This document shows, in pieces, positions 9,181 through 19,073 of a stretch of DNA of 64,000 bases; within the stretch, counting starts at the first letter, position 1, and every line of letters begins with the position of its first letter. The DNA comes from an uncultured Prevotellaceae bacterium (lineage in GTDB: Bacteria; Bacteroidota; Bacteroidia; Bacteroidales; Bacteroidaceae), in the NCBI GenBank assembly GCA_902774795.1, contig CACYKA010000020.1, positions 39,709 to 103,708 of the forward strand, written 5' to 3'. The notes beneath the pieces were generated by a model. The model was not told the origin of the DNA, made no database searches, and saw nothing but the letters and a program-made list of their open reading frames with translations. The position numbers and the translations under genes were made by a program.

Positions 9181-9570
9181 ATGGAGATACAAGGAAAAAT
9201 TATCAGTGCTCTGCCAGAGCGCAGCGGTACAAGCCAAAGAACAGGCAATGTGTGGAAAGTTCAGGAGTTCGTAGTAGAAACACATGATCAATATCCAAAG
9301 AAGATGGCGTTTGAGGTATTTGGTGAAGATCGTCTTCAGCGTTTTAATATCCAGGTAGGCCAGGAAGTGAATATAGCTTTTGATATTGATGCTCATGAAT
9401 ATAATGGCAGATGGTTTAATAGCATTCGTGCTTATGATGTGCGCCAAGTAGACAGTCAGGCAACAGGGGCTGCTCCGACAGCAGAACCTGAGAACGTTGC
9501 TGCTATAGATGCTCCTATAGCTGATATTACAGAGCCTGCAGGCGATTCTTCTGAAGATCTTCCATTTTAA
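9181..9570 (+). CDS. DUF3127 domain protein (OB-fold-like)
   Basis: 129 aa. The first ~95 residues (MEIQGKIISALPERSGTS, then KKMAFEVFGEDRLQRFNI and EYNGRWFNSIRAYDV) match DUF3127, a short Bacteroidetes domain reminiscent of an OB fold and of single-strand DNA-binding proteins. The tail is acidic and ends EDLPF, the kind of acidic tip with a terminal Phe found in SSB proteins. Inference: a nucleic-acid-binding protein with an SSB-like partner-docking tail. Its stop codon overlaps the start of the TetR gene. Confidence 0.75.
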   Translation: MEIQGKIISALPERSGTSQRTGNVWKVQEFVVETHDQYPKKMAFEVFGEDRLQRFNIQVGQEVNIAFDIDAHEYNGRWFNSIRAYDVRQVDSQATGAAPTAEPENVAAIDAPIADITEPAGDSSEDLPF

Positions 9571-10187
9571 TGCCAAGACATCATAAAAATATTCGTTACG
9601 AAATAATTCGGGAAGCAGACAAACGCTTCCGGAAATATGGTATAAAGGCCGTGACTATGGATGACATAGCTCGTGGCATTGGTATCTCAAAACGCACCCT
9701 CTATGAGACATATCCTAATAAGGAAGTGGTACTCATGGGGGTGTTGACGAATATTATGGAGGAGAGAGATGACCTTTTGCAGGAAGTAATGTCCAAGACA
9801 GATAATGTTATGGATATTCTCTGTGAAGTGTTGCGCCTTCAGATAGAATTTTCTGCGGCAACCCATTCTGCTTTCTTCAGTGATATGGCAAAATATCCTA
9901 CGATAGAGAAAATGTTAGCAGAATTTAATATCTCACAGCGTGAAAAAGCATACAACTTCTACATGAAGGGTGTGGCGCAGGGATATTTTCGTAGAGATAT
10001 TGACTATAAGATATTCAACAGAATCACCACTGGTATAATGCGGATGCTCAGGTCAACAAATGAATTTAATGATTTGTCATTTCAGCAATTGTTTGTTAAC
10101 TGCCACAGTGTTATTATCAGAGGTGTCTGTACAAAAAAAGGAATAGAACGTTTTGAACGTTTTATGATAGAGAATTTCGAGAATTAA
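9570..10187 (+). CDS. TetR/AcrR-family transcriptional regulator
   Basis: 205 aa. The N-terminal helix-turn-helix (about 8-57) reads IIREADKRFRKYGIKAVTMD, then DIARGIGISKRTLYETYPNK, the classic TetR pattern. The remaining helical domain gives no hint of a ligand. The gene overlaps DUF3127 by one base, so both are co-expressed. Targets are unknown; autoregulation of the DUF3127 promoter or control of the downstream glmS are both possible. Confidence 0.88.
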   Translation: MPRHHKNIRYEIIREADKRFRKYGIKAVTMDDIARGIGISKRTLYETYPNKEVVLMGVLTNIMEERDDLLQEVMSKTDNVMDILCEVLRLQIEFSAATHSAFFSDMAKYPTIEKMLAEFNISQREKAYNFYMKGVAQGYFRRDIDYKIFNRITTGIMRMLRSTNEFNDLSFQQLFVNCHSVIIRGVCTKKGIERFERFMIENFEN

Positions 10188-10241
10188 CTGTCAAATAGAA
10201 AGTAAATAACTACACAACACAAACTTTAAGATTAGAACAAT

Positions 10242-12107
10242 ATGTGCGGTATTGTAGGATACATAGGAAAGCAACAGGCTTATCCCATACTGATTAACGG
10301 ATTAAAGCGCCTTGAATACAGAGGGTATGACTCTGCTGGTTGTGCCATGCTGTCAGACAAGGATGGTAGACTTAATGTCTATAAGGCAAAAGGCAAGGTC
10401 AGCGACCTTGAGAAATATGCTGATGGCAAGGACGTCAGTGGCACAATTGGCATTGCCCATACGCGATGGGCAACGCATGGTGTACCTAATGAGGTGAATG
10501 CACATCCTCATGTCTCTCAGTCAGGAAATCTGACGTTGGTGCATAATGGGATTATTGAGAATTATGCCACCCTTCGAGAACAGTTGATACAACACGGCTT
10601 CACTTTCAAGAGTGAGACAGACACAGAAGTACTCGTGCAACTTATCGAGTACATTATGGAAAAGAATCACATAGACCTCTCCAAGGCTGTAAGAGTGGCT
10701 TTGAATAAGGTGTTTGGTGCATACGCTATTGTTGTAATCGATTCCAGAAATCCCAATATGCTTGTTGCAGCAAGGAAGGCTTCTCCTCTTGCTGTTGGCG
10801 TTGTTGAGGATAATTCGGAATTCTTCATTGCATCAGATGCTTCTCCTATAGCGGAATATACCCATCAGATTGTGTATTTAAAGGATGAGGAAGTTGCCGT
10901 TATAGAAAGAGGCAAACAGCTGCATGTATATAATCTTAATGGTGAAGAGGCTGAGGCCGAAGTTAAGGAGGTTGATGTTGATTTGTCAATGCTCAGTCAT
11001 GAAGGCTATCCTCACTTTATGCTCAAGGAGATATTTGACCAGCCGAACGTGTTGAAGGATTGTATGAGTGGGCGTGTTATTGAATCGCCTTTTACACACC
11101 ATCCTGACGTGTTGCTGTCAGCTGTTAGAGGGCATCGTAGGGAATTGCTTCAGGCTAGACGTATTGTTATTGTATCGTGCGGCACCTCATGGCATGCAGG
11201 ACTTATTGGCAAGCAGCTGATAGAGCATTTCTGCCGAATTCCCGTAGAAGTGGCATATGCTTCTGAATTCCGCTATTCTGATCCTGTCATAGAACCCAAT
11301 GATGTTGTAATAGCTATTTCTCAGTCAGGAGAGACAGCAGATACGCTTGCTGCCATAAAACAGGCTAAGGAAAAGGGTGCATTGATTTACGGTATAGTGA
11401 ATGGAGTAGGCTCAAGCATTGCCCGTGAGTCTGATACTGGTACATATATTCATGTAGGTCCGGAAATAGGTGTTGCCTCTACGAAAGCCTTTACAGGTCA
11501 GGTCGTAGTTTTGACAATGATAGCTTTGGCCCTCGGTATGGCGAAGGGTACTGTAGGAGAGGAAGAATACGAGGAAACTATCAAGGAACTGCAGGCAATA
11601 CCTGAGAAGATAGAAAAGGTGTTGTTACAGAATGATAAGATACAAAAGATTGCTATAAAATTCACTTTTGCCCACAATTTCCTTTATCTGGGACGTGGAT
11701 GGAACTACCCAGTAGCACTTGAAGGTGCATTGAAACTGAAGGAAATAAGCTACATTCATGCAGAAGGTTATCCTGCTGCAGAAATGAAGCATGGACCTAT
11801 CGCTTTGGTGGACGAAGAGATGCCGGTAGTATTCATTGCGACCCATCATAAGCTTTATAGAAAGATTATCTCTAACATGCAGGAGGTAATATCAAGGAAG
11901 GGACATATCATTGCCATAGTTACAGAGGGTGATGAGGAAATAAAGAATATGGTTGACGAAGTAATAGAAGTGCCTCATACACTTGCATGTCTGGCACCAT
12001 TGCTCAGCGTTATTCCGTTACAGTTGTTATCCTATCATGTGGCAGTCGCAAAAGGGTTGAATGTTGATCAGCCGCGTAATCTGGCAAAATCAGTTACAGT
12101 AGAATAA
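10242..12107 (+). CDS. glmS: Glutamine--fructose-6-phosphate aminotransferase
   Basis: 621 aa, full length. The Cys2 nucleophile (MCGIVGYIGK) belongs to the N-terminal glutaminase domain, with THNG-type loop LVHNGIIENY and HTRWATHG. Two SIS isomerase domains follow (VSCGTSWHAGLIGK; YLGRGWNYPVALEGALKLKE), and the C-terminus PRNLAKSVTVE is invariant. It makes glucosamine-6-phosphate for peptidoglycan and LPS. The leader is only 54 bp, so a glmS ribozyme is not expected and none is seen. Confidence 0.96.
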   Translation: MCGIVGYIGKQQAYPILINGLKRLEYRGYDSAGCAMLSDKDGRLNVYKAKGKVSDLEKYADGKDVSGTIGIAHTRWATHGVPNEVNAHPHVSQSGNLTLVHNGIIENYATLREQLIQHGFTFKSETDTEVLVQLIEYIMEKNHIDLSKAVRVALNKVFGAYAIVVIDSRNPNMLVAARKASPLAVGVVEDNSEFFIASDASPIAEYTHQIVYLKDEEVAVIERGKQLHVYNLNGEEAEAEVKEVDVDLSMLSHEGYPHFMLKEIFDQPNVLKDCMSGRVIESPFTHHPDVLLSAVRGHRRELLQARRIVIVSCGTSWHAGLIGKQLIEHFCRIPVEVAYASEFRYSDPVIEPNDVVIAISQSGETADTLAAIKQAKEKGALIYGIVNGVGSSIARESDTGTYIHVGPEIGVASTKAFTGQVVVLTMIALALGMAKGTVGEEEYEETIKELQAIPEKIEKVLLQNDKIQKIAIKFTFAHNFLYLGRGWNYPVALEGALKLKEISYIHAEGYPAAEMKHGPIALVDEEMPVVFIATHHKLYRKIISNMQEVISRKGHIIAIVTEGDEEIKNMVDEVIEVPHTLACLAPLLSVIPLQLLSYHVAVAKGLNVDQPRNLAKSVTVE

Positions 12108-12151
12108 GAATATAAGGTAATAAGGTAAAACAGATATATTTCAGAAAAAAG

Positions 12152-15100
12152 ATGAAAAAAGTTCTTGTATTGGGTTCTGGCGCCCTTAAAATAGGTCAGG
12201 CAGGTGAGTTCGATTATTCAGGTTCGCAGGCTCTTAAGGCTTTGCGTGAGGAAGGTATTAGCAGTGTACTTATTAACCCTAATATTGCAACAATACAAAC
12301 GAGTGAGGGTATTGCGGACAAGGTATATTTCCTTCCCGTAAATACACATTTCGTTACGGAGGTAATCAAGAAAGAACGTCCTGACGGTATTTTGTTGGCA
12401 TTCGGTGGTCAGACAGCACTTAACTGTGGTACAGAACTTTATAAAAAAGGTATATTGCAGGAATATGGCGTACAGGTGTTGGGAACGTCTGTTCAGGCAA
12501 TTATGAACACAGAAGACAGAGACCTCTTTGTAAAAGAACTTAATAAGGTTAATCTTAAGGTTCCAGTATCTCAGGCTTGTGAAACTTTGGATGAGGCTAT
12601 CGCTACAGCGCGTCGCATAGGTTATCCTATTATGATTCGTTCTGCATACGCACTTGGTGGACTTGGCTCAGGTGTCTGTCCTGATGAAAAAACATTCAAG
12701 GAGATTGCTGAAAGCGCATTCACATTTGCTCCGCAGGTATTGGTGGAAGAAAGTCTTAAAGGCTGGAAGGAAATAGAATTTGAGTGCATCCGTGATGCTA
12801 ATGACCATTGCTTCACTGTTGCTTCAATGGAAAACTTCGATCCACTGGGAATTCATACTGGTGAGTCAATAGTTGTTGCTCCTACCTGTTCTCTCACAGA
12901 AGAGCAGGTTAAGATGTTGCAGGATATTACTATCAAGTGTGTGCGTCATCTTAATATTGTTGGTGAGTGTAACATTCAGTTCGCATTCAATGCAGAAAAC
13001 AATGACTATAGAATAATTGAGATTAATGCACGCTTAAGCCGTTCTTCTGCATTGGCATCAAAAGCCACCGGTTATCCTCTTGCTTTTGTTGCAGCAAAGA
13101 TTGCTTTAGGCTATACTCTTGACCAGATAGGTGAGATGGGTACTCCGAATTCTGCATACGTGGCACCTTCTCTTGACTATATGATTTGCAAGATTCCTCG
13201 TTGGGACCTTACTAAATTCTCTGGTGTAAGCCGTAAGATTGGTTCTTCAATGAAGTCTGTCGGCGAAATCATGTCAATAGGCCGCTCATTCGAAGAAATG
13301 CTTCAGAAAGGTCTGCGTATGATTGGTCAGGGAATGCACGGATTTGTTGGCAATGACCATATAAAGTTTGATGACCTTGACGAAGAACTGTCTAATCCTA
13401 CAGACCTTCGTATCTTTGCTATTGCCCAGGCTTTAGAGAAGGGATACACTATTGAACGTCTTTATGAACTTACGAAGATAGATCCTTGGTTTATCGAGCG
13501 TATGAAGAATATTGTTGATTTCAAGCATAAGCTTCAAACCTACAATAAAGTCTGTGATATTCCGGCAGATGTTATGCGTCAGGCAAAAGTGCTGGGATTC
13601 TCCGATTTCCAGATTGCACGTTTCGTACTCAAGACTGAGGGTACCAATATGGAAAAGGAAAATCTGGAGGTAAGAAAGTACAGAAAGCAGCTTGGCATTC
13701 TTCCAGCAGTAAAGCGTATAGAAACTGTAGCGTCAGAACATCCTGAACTTACAAATTATCTGTATATGACATATGCTGTCGAAGGCTATGACGTAAATTA
13801 CTATAAGAATGAGAAGAGTGTAATTGTGCTTGGCTCTGGTGCTTACCGCATTGGTTCTTCTGTTGAATTTGACTGGTGCTCAGTAAATGCTATTCAGACA
13901 GCACGCAAGCTGGGTTATAAGTCTATCATGATAAATTATAACCCTGAAACGGTATCTACCGACTATGATATGTGTGACAGGTTGTATTTCGATGAACTCT
14001 CTTTCGAAAGAGTTTTGGATGTAATCGACCTTGAACAGCCGCGTGGTGTGATAGTATCAGTAGGTGGACAGATTCCTAATAACCTGGCAATGAAACTTCA
14101 TCGTCAGAGTGTTCCAATCTTGGGTACAAGCCCTGTGTCTATTGACAGAGCAGAGAACAGAGGTAAGTTCTCATCAATGCTTGACCAGTTGGGAATTGAC
14201 CAGCCGAAGTGGAGTGCTTTGACATCAATGGATGATATTCACAAGTTTATTGACGAAGTAGGCTATCCTGTTCTGGTAAGACCTTCTTACGTGCTCTCTG
14301 GAGCTGCGATGAACGTATGCTATGATGACGAAGAACTGAAGAGATTCCTCGCTGCTGCATCTGAGGTAAGTAAGGAGTATCCGGTTGTCGTATCTCAGTT
14401 CATGCAGGAGACCAATGAGATAGAGTTTGACGGCGTTGCACAGAATGGTGAGGTAGTTGAGTATGGTATTTCTGAGCATGTTGAATATGCAGGCGTTCAC
14501 TCAGGTGATGCTACTATGGTGTTCCCTGCTCAGGATATAACATTTGCTACAATACGACAGATAAAGAAGATGTCACGTGCAATTGCAAAGGAATTAAATA
14601 TCTCTGGTCCTTTCAATATCCAGTATCTTGCTAAGGGCAGGGATGTGAAGGTTATCGAGTGTAACCTGCGTGCATCACGTTCATTCCCATTCGTATCTAA
14701 AGTACTCAAGCGCAACTTTATCGAGACAGCGACAAGAATTATGCTTGATGCACCTTATCAGAAGCCTGACAAGTCAGAATTTGACATTGACAGAATGGGT
14801 GTTAAGTCCAGCCAGTTCTCATTCGCTCGTCTGCAGAATGCTGACCCAGTGCTTGGTGTTGACATGTCTTCAACAGGTGAGGTAGGATGTCTTGGTGACT
14901 CATACGAAGAGGCTCTGCTTAACTCAATGATTGCTACAGGCTACAAGATTCCTTCTAAGGATAAGGGTATCATGCTATCATCAGGTGGTACGAAAGAGAA
15001 GGCTTCTCTGTTAGATGCTGCTATGGCATTACAGAAGGCCGGATATACGATCTATGCAACAGAGGGAACAGCAAACTATCTCAATGACAACTACATCAAG

Positions 15101-15370
15101 GCAATACCTGTGGGATGGCCAGATGAGACTCACAAGAATGCTCCTAATGTAATGGATATGATACACGACCATAAGTTTGACCTTATCGTTAATATTCCAA
15201 AGAATCATACGAAGCGTGAGTTGACTAATGGCTACAAGATTCGTCGTGGTGCTATTGATCACAATATTCCTCTTATCACCAATGCACGCTTGGCATCTGC
15301 ATTCATCAATGCATTTACCACACTCTCAATAGATGATTTGGGAATAAAGTCATGGCAAGATTATAAGTAA
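12152..15370 (+). CDS. carB: Carbamoyl-phosphate synthase large subunit
   Basis: 1072 aa, full length. Two homologous ATP-grasp halves begin with KKVLVLGSGALKIGQAGEFD and, near residue 556, VIVLGSGAYRIGSSVEFDW. The last ~130 residues are an MGS-like allosteric domain (GIMLSSGGTKEKASLLDAA, IYATEGTANYL). It makes carbamoyl phosphate for pyrimidine and arginine synthesis, using ammonia tunnelled from the small subunit. No carA lies in this window, so the partner must be elsewhere. dapA follows after 3 bp. Confidence 0.96.
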   Translation: MKKVLVLGSGALKIGQAGEFDYSGSQALKALREEGISSVLINPNIATIQTSEGIADKVYFLPVNTHFVTEVIKKERPDGILLAFGGQTALNCGTELYKKGILQEYGVQVLGTSVQAIMNTEDRDLFVKELNKVNLKVPVSQACETLDEAIATARRIGYPIMIRSAYALGGLGSGVCPDEKTFKEIAESAFTFAPQVLVEESLKGWKEIEFECIRDANDHCFTVASMENFDPLGIHTGESIVVAPTCSLTEEQVKMLQDITIKCVRHLNIVGECNIQFAFNAENNDYRIIEINARLSRSSALASKATGYPLAFVAAKIALGYTLDQIGEMGTPNSAYVAPSLDYMICKIPRWDLTKFSGVSRKIGSSMKSVGEIMSIGRSFEEMLQKGLRMIGQGMHGFVGNDHIKFDDLDEELSNPTDLRIFAIAQALEKGYTIERLYELTKIDPWFIERMKNIVDFKHKLQTYNKVCDIPADVMRQAKVLGFSDFQIARFVLKTEGTNMEKENLEVRKYRKQLGILPAVKRIETVASEHPELTNYLYMTYAVEGYDVNYYKNEKSVIVLGSGAYRIGSSVEFDWCSVNAIQTARKLGYKSIMINYNPETVSTDYDMCDRLYFDELSFERVLDVIDLEQPRGVIVSVGGQIPNNLAMKLHRQSVPILGTSPVSIDRAENRGKFSSMLDQLGIDQPKWSALTSMDDIHKFIDEVGYPVLVRPSYVLSGAAMNVCYDDEELKRFLAAASEVSKEYPVVVSQFMQETNEIEFDGVAQNGEVVEYGISEHVEYAGVHSGDATMVFPAQDITFATIRQIKKMSRAIAKELNISGPFNIQYLAKGRDVKVIECNLRASRSFPFVSKVLKRNFIETATRIMLDAPYQKPDKSEFDIDRMGVKSSQFSFARLQNADPVLGVDMSSTGEVGCLGDSYEEALLNSMIATGYKIPSKDKGIMLSSGGTKEKASLLDAAMALQKAGYTIYATEGTANYLNDNYIKAIPVGWPDETHKNAPNVMDMIHDHKFDLIVNIPKNHTKRELTNGYKIRRGAIDHNIPLITNARLASAFINAFTTLSIDDLGIKSWQDYK

Positions 15371-15373
15371 ACT

Positions 15374-16258
15374 ATGAATAATATATTTCGCGGCTTAGGA
15401 ATAGCCCTTGTTACACCTTTTACGGATGATGGTAAGATTGATTACGAGAGTTTGTCATCTATCATCGAGTATCAACTGAGCAATGATGCAGACTTCCTCT
15501 GCATCCTTGCTACTACTGGCGAGACTCCATGCCTTTCTGCAGAGGAATACTGGGAAGTAAAGGAGTTTATTGTCAAGCAGGTAAATGGCAGGGTGCCACT
15601 TCTTATGGGATGTGGTGGTAATAATACTGCTGCCATAGTTAATACCCTGAAGACAGGTAACTTCCATGGCATTGATGGCATACTAAGTATATGTCCTTAT
15701 TATAATAAACCTTCTCAGGAAGGCTTATATCAGCACTTCAAAGCCATCTCGGAGGCTACAAAGTTGCCTATAGTAATGTATAATGTACCTGGCCGTACAG
15801 GTGTAAATATGAAACCTGAGACAACATGTCGTCTTGCAAATGATTGTGATAACATTGTTGCCATCAAGGAAGCAAGTGGCTCTATTGAACAGGTTGACGA
15901 AATAATAAAGTACAAACCGAAGGACTTTGAGGTGTTGTCTGGTGACGATGCAATTACTTTCCACATGATTGCTACAGGAGCAGTGGGCGTAATCTCTGTT
16001 ATTGGTAATGCTTTGCCAAAGGAGTTTTCCAGAATGATACGTCTGGAATTCCGTGGACAGTTTGAGGCAGCTCAGAAGATACATCATAAATTCACAGATC
16101 TCTACAGCCTGCTCTTTGTGGATGGTAATCCTGCTGGAGTAAAGGCGCTTATGTCTGAGATGGGTCTGTTGAAGAATAATCTTCGTCTGCCACTTGTTCC
16201 GACACGTCTTACCACACGTCAAAAGATAGCGGAGGTACTGAAAGGACTGAAATTGTAG
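15374..16258 (+). CDS. dapA: 4-hydroxy-tetrahydrodipicolinate synthase
   Basis: 294 aa. A TIM-barrel aldolase with ATTGETPCLS (pyruvate-binding TTGE), MYNVPGRTGVN (catalytic Tyr) and IVAIKEASGS carrying the Schiff-base Lys. It condenses pyruvate and aspartate semialdehyde for diaminopimelate and lysine. It is 3 bp after carB, so it is co-transcribed and probably translationally coupled. Confidence 0.95.
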   Translation: MNNIFRGLGIALVTPFTDDGKIDYESLSSIIEYQLSNDADFLCILATTGETPCLSAEEYWEVKEFIVKQVNGRVPLLMGCGGNNTAAIVNTLKTGNFHGIDGILSICPYYNKPSQEGLYQHFKAISEATKLPIVMYNVPGRTGVNMKPETTCRLANDCDNIVAIKEASGSIEQVDEIIKYKPKDFEVLSGDDAITFHMIATGAVGVISVIGNALPKEFSRMIRLEFRGQFEAAQKIHHKFTDLYSLLFVDGNPAGVKALMSEMGLLKNNLRLPLVPTRLTTRQKIAEVLKGLKL

Positions 16259-16311
16259 TTTATAAAAGCATAATGCTTATAGCTTAAAGAAAATTGGTTA
16301 ATTTAGAAATC

Positions 16312-16911
16312 ATGGCATTCATCGAACGTGACATCCTACCAAGGTATGCTGCGTTCGATGTTGCACATAATATGGAGCATGTGACTCGTGTTATCCGTTC
16401 ATCAGTTTCTCTTGCACAGAAACTTGGAGCTGATGAGGATATGGCGTATGTTATTGCTGCATATCATGATTTGGGCCTTGAGGGACCACGTGCCATACAC
16501 CATATTACGTCAGGAAAAATACTCAAGGCTGACCAGCGTCTGAAGAAATGGTTCTCTGATATGCAGATTGAGATAATGAAAGAGGCAGTAGAGGACCATC
16601 GCGCATCGGCTTCACGAGCTCCGCGTTCAATATATGGTAAGATAGTGGCAGAAGCAGACAGAGACTTGAATCCTACTTCTGTTATCCAACGTACTATACA
16701 GTTTGGTAAGTCACATTATCCTGAGATGACCAAAGAGGAACATTGGAACAGGTTCTGCGAGCATATGCGTGAGAAATATTCTGATGCGGGATATATAAAG
16801 CTGTGGATTGAGGGTTCGCAGAACGAAAAAGACCTTGTCACTCTGCGGAATATCATAAACAACAGGACACTTCTTAGGGAAACATTTGAGAAACTATGGT
16901 CATTGACATAA
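16312..16911 (+). CDS. HD-domain phosphohydrolase
   Basis: 199 aa from the ATG chosen here; a TTG 18 bp upstream is also in frame but less likely. HNMEHVTRVIRSS (first His) and AAYHDLGLEG (HD pair, about residue 58) with EDHRASASR and AEADRDLNP form an HD metal site. The family hydrolyses nucleotides or phosphoesters; the substrate is unknown. Its end overlaps menA by 16 bp. Confidence 0.8.
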   Translation: MAFIERDILPRYAAFDVAHNMEHVTRVIRSSVSLAQKLGADEDMAYVIAAYHDLGLEGPRAIHHITSGKILKADQRLKKWFSDMQIEIMKEAVEDHRASASRAPRSIYGKIVAEADRDLNPTSVIQRTIQFGKSHYPEMTKEEHWNRFCEHMREKYSDAGYIKLWIEGSQNEKDLVTLRNIINNRTLLRETFEKLWSLT

Positions 16912-17846
16912 AAACTGGTAAGACAAGCGGAGAACAGAGCGTAAGACAGAATTCTCTCAAGGCTTGGCTTTTGGCCTCACGCCCCAAAACCTTGAGTGGT
17001 GCAATGGTTCCAGTGATGCTTGGCTCGGCTTATGCATGGAGGACGTTTTTTGATAATGGCGCAGAGATAAGTTTTGATAACTCTGCATTTATTACTTCTG
17101 TTATTGCCAACATCCTTTGCTTCCTGTTTGCTATGGTGATGCAGATAGATGCAAATTTTGTGAACGATTATTTTGATTGTGTCAGGGGGAATGACAACGA
17201 AACGCGCCTGGGGCCAGAGAGGGCTTGTGCTATGGGATGGGTAACTCTGCCGGCTATGCGTTGGGCAATGGCTATAACAACCACGCTGGCTTGTCTCATA
17301 GGTTTGCCGTTGGCGCTCATTGGAGGTTGGAACATGATTCTTATAGGCATAGCATGTGTTGTATTCTGCTTCCTTTATACAACCTGTCTTGCCGGTTTGG
17401 GATTAGGTGATTTACTCGTTCTGTTATTTTTCGGTATTGTGCCTGTATGTTGTACGTCATATCTTATTTGTGGCGAAATACCCTGGCTGATAGGAATTTC
17501 TTGCGGAATGGTTGTGGACACCCTCCTTATCATTAATAACTATCGTGATATTGACAATGACAGAGCTTCTGGAAAGCGTACCCTCGTAGTCTTTATTGGA
17601 AAGAAATATGCAGAATGGTTGTATATTACGCTTCCTACTTTGGCACTCATTATTATATTAATAATGTATGGATGGAGCGAAAAGAATATATTACTCTGTT
17701 TCGGAGTTTATTTCCTCTTCGTTCAGACATGGAATCAGATGCGTGAAATAGGAGCGGGTAGGGCACTCAACAAAACGCTTGGAAAAACTGCAAGAAACAT
17801 CCTCGCTTATGGCATATTGATAAGTTTACTTATCATTTTTGCATAA
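16896..17846 (+). CDS. menA: 1,4-dihydroxy-2-naphthoate polyprenyltransferase
   Basis: 316 aa, with seven to nine hydrophobic segments. LLASRPKTLSGAMVPV opens the UbiA-type domain. The first Asp-rich motif is NDYFDCVRGND (about 89-99) and the second is NNYRDIDNDRASGKRTL, both binding Mg-prenyl diphosphate. It prenylates DHNA in the inner membrane for menaquinone. Other men genes are not in this window. Confidence 0.9.
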   Translation: MVIDIKTGKTSGEQSVRQNSLKAWLLASRPKTLSGAMVPVMLGSAYAWRTFFDNGAEISFDNSAFITSVIANILCFLFAMVMQIDANFVNDYFDCVRGNDNETRLGPERACAMGWVTLPAMRWAMAITTTLACLIGLPLALIGGWNMILIGIACVVFCFLYTTCLAGLGLGDLLVLLFFGIVPVCCTSYLICGEIPWLIGISCGMVVDTLLIINNYRDIDNDRASGKRTLVVFIGKKYAEWLYITLPTLALIIILIMYGWSEKNILLCFGVYFLFVQTWNQMREIGAGRALNKTLGKTARNILAYGILISLLIIFA

Positions 17847-17890
17847 AAGTGTTTAAAAATTGCTCATATTTTTAAATATGCGCAATTATA

Positions 17891-17922
17891 TTTGTATAAT
17901 TCATATAAAATGTGTAACTTTG
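17891..17922 (+). promoter_or_regulatory. serC promoter
   Basis: A perfect Bacteroidetes promoter: TTTG at 17891-17894, 20 bp, TAACTTTG at 17915-17922. It lies 43 bp before the serC start in a 119-bp gap, so serC-serA form a unit separate from menA. Confidence 0.85.
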
Positions 17923-17965
17923 CGGTCTCAATAGTTAGAATCCTTTTAAAAACAATAACAAAAAA

Positions 17966-19033
17966 ATGAAAAAGTACAACTTTAACGCAGGTCCGTCAAT
18001 CCTTCCTCGTGAGGTTATTGAACAGACTGCAGCAGCATGTCTTGATTTTGATAATTCTGGTCTTTCTCTGATGGAGATTTCTCATCGTGCAAAGAATTTC
18101 CAGCCAATAGTAGATGAGGCAGAGGCTCTCATGAAGGAGCTTCTCGATATCCCAGAGGGTTACAAGGTTCTCTTCCTCGGTGGCGGTGCGTCACTTGAGT
18201 TCTGCATGGTACCTTACAACTACCTTGAGAAGAAGGCTGCATACCTCAACACAGGTGTGTGGGCAACAAAGGCAGAGAAGGAAGCTAAGCTCTTCGGTGA
18301 AGTAGTGGAGATCGCATCATCTGCTGACAAGAACTTCACTTATATCCCAAAGAACTTCACCATTCCTACAGACGCTGACTATCTCCACATCACCAGCAAC
18401 AATACTATCTATGGAACAGAGATGCGTTATGACTTGGATTCACCAATTCCATTGATTGCTGATATGTCTTCTGACATTCTCTCTCGTCCTGTTGACGTAA
18501 GCAAGTATGCTTTGATATACGGTGGTGCTCAGAAGAACCTTTCTATGGCAGGCGTAACCTTCGTTATTGTCAAGGAAGATTCTCTCGGCAAGGTTTCACG
18601 TCCAATCCCAACAATGCTTGACTATCGTACTCACGTCAAGAAGGGTTCTATGTTCAACACTCCTCCAGTAGTGCCTATCTATGCAGCTCTGATGAATCTC
18701 CGCTATGTGAAGGCTCAGGGTGGTGTTGAGGCTATGGACAAGCTTGCTAAGCAGCGTGCAGAGATCGTCTATGGCGAGATTGATCGCAACAAGCTCTTCG
18801 TAGGTACAGCAGAGGAGGATTCTCGCTCACTGATGAATATCACATTCGTTCTGAAGCCTGAGTATCAGGATCTGCAGGATGAGTTCATGGCATTTGCTAC
18901 TTCTAAGGGTATGGTTGGCGTTAAGGGTCATCGCGACGTTGGTGGCTTCCGTGCTTCTTGCTACAATGCTATGTCTATCGAAGGCTGCCAGGCTCTCGTT
19001 GCCTGCATGAAGGAATTCGAGGCTCAGCACTAA
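17966..19033 (+). CDS. serC: Phosphoserine aminotransferase
   Basis: 355 aa. The start [20 protein letters not shown] is the family N-terminus. [13 protein letters not shown] contains the PLP-binding Lys, and [16 protein letters not shown] contacts the cofactor phosphate. It converts 3-phosphohydroxypyruvate and glutamate to phosphoserine in the cytosol. It is paired with serA 40 bp downstream. Confidence 0.95.
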   Translation: MKKYNFNAGPSILPREVIEQTAAACLDFDNSGLSLMEISHRAKNFQPIVDEAEALMKELLDIPEGYKVLFLGGGASLEFCMVPYNYLEKKAAYLNTGVWATKAEKEAKLFGEVVEIASSADKNFTYIPKNFTIPTDADYLHITSNNTIYGTEMRYDLDSPIPLIADMSSDILSRPVDVSKYALIYGGAQKNLSMAGVTFVIVKEDSLGKVSRPIPTMLDYRTHVKKGSMFNTPPVVPIYAALMNLRYVKAQGGVEAMDKLAKQRAEIVYGEIDRNKLFVGTAEEDSRSLMNITFVLKPEYQDLQDEFMAFATSKGMVGVKGHRDVGGFRASCYNAMSIEGCQALVACMKEFEAQH

Positions 19034-19073
19034 ATTTCAATTTTAATGTACAATTTTCAATAAAAAAAAGAAA

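Noticed and set aside
9082-9576. 164-codon frame opposite DUF3127
   Set aside because: Shadow of the DUF3127 gene and its promoter; composition not protein-like.
10188-10241. glmS ribozyme
   Set aside because: Only 54 bp separate the genes, too short for the ribozyme, and no matching core was seen.
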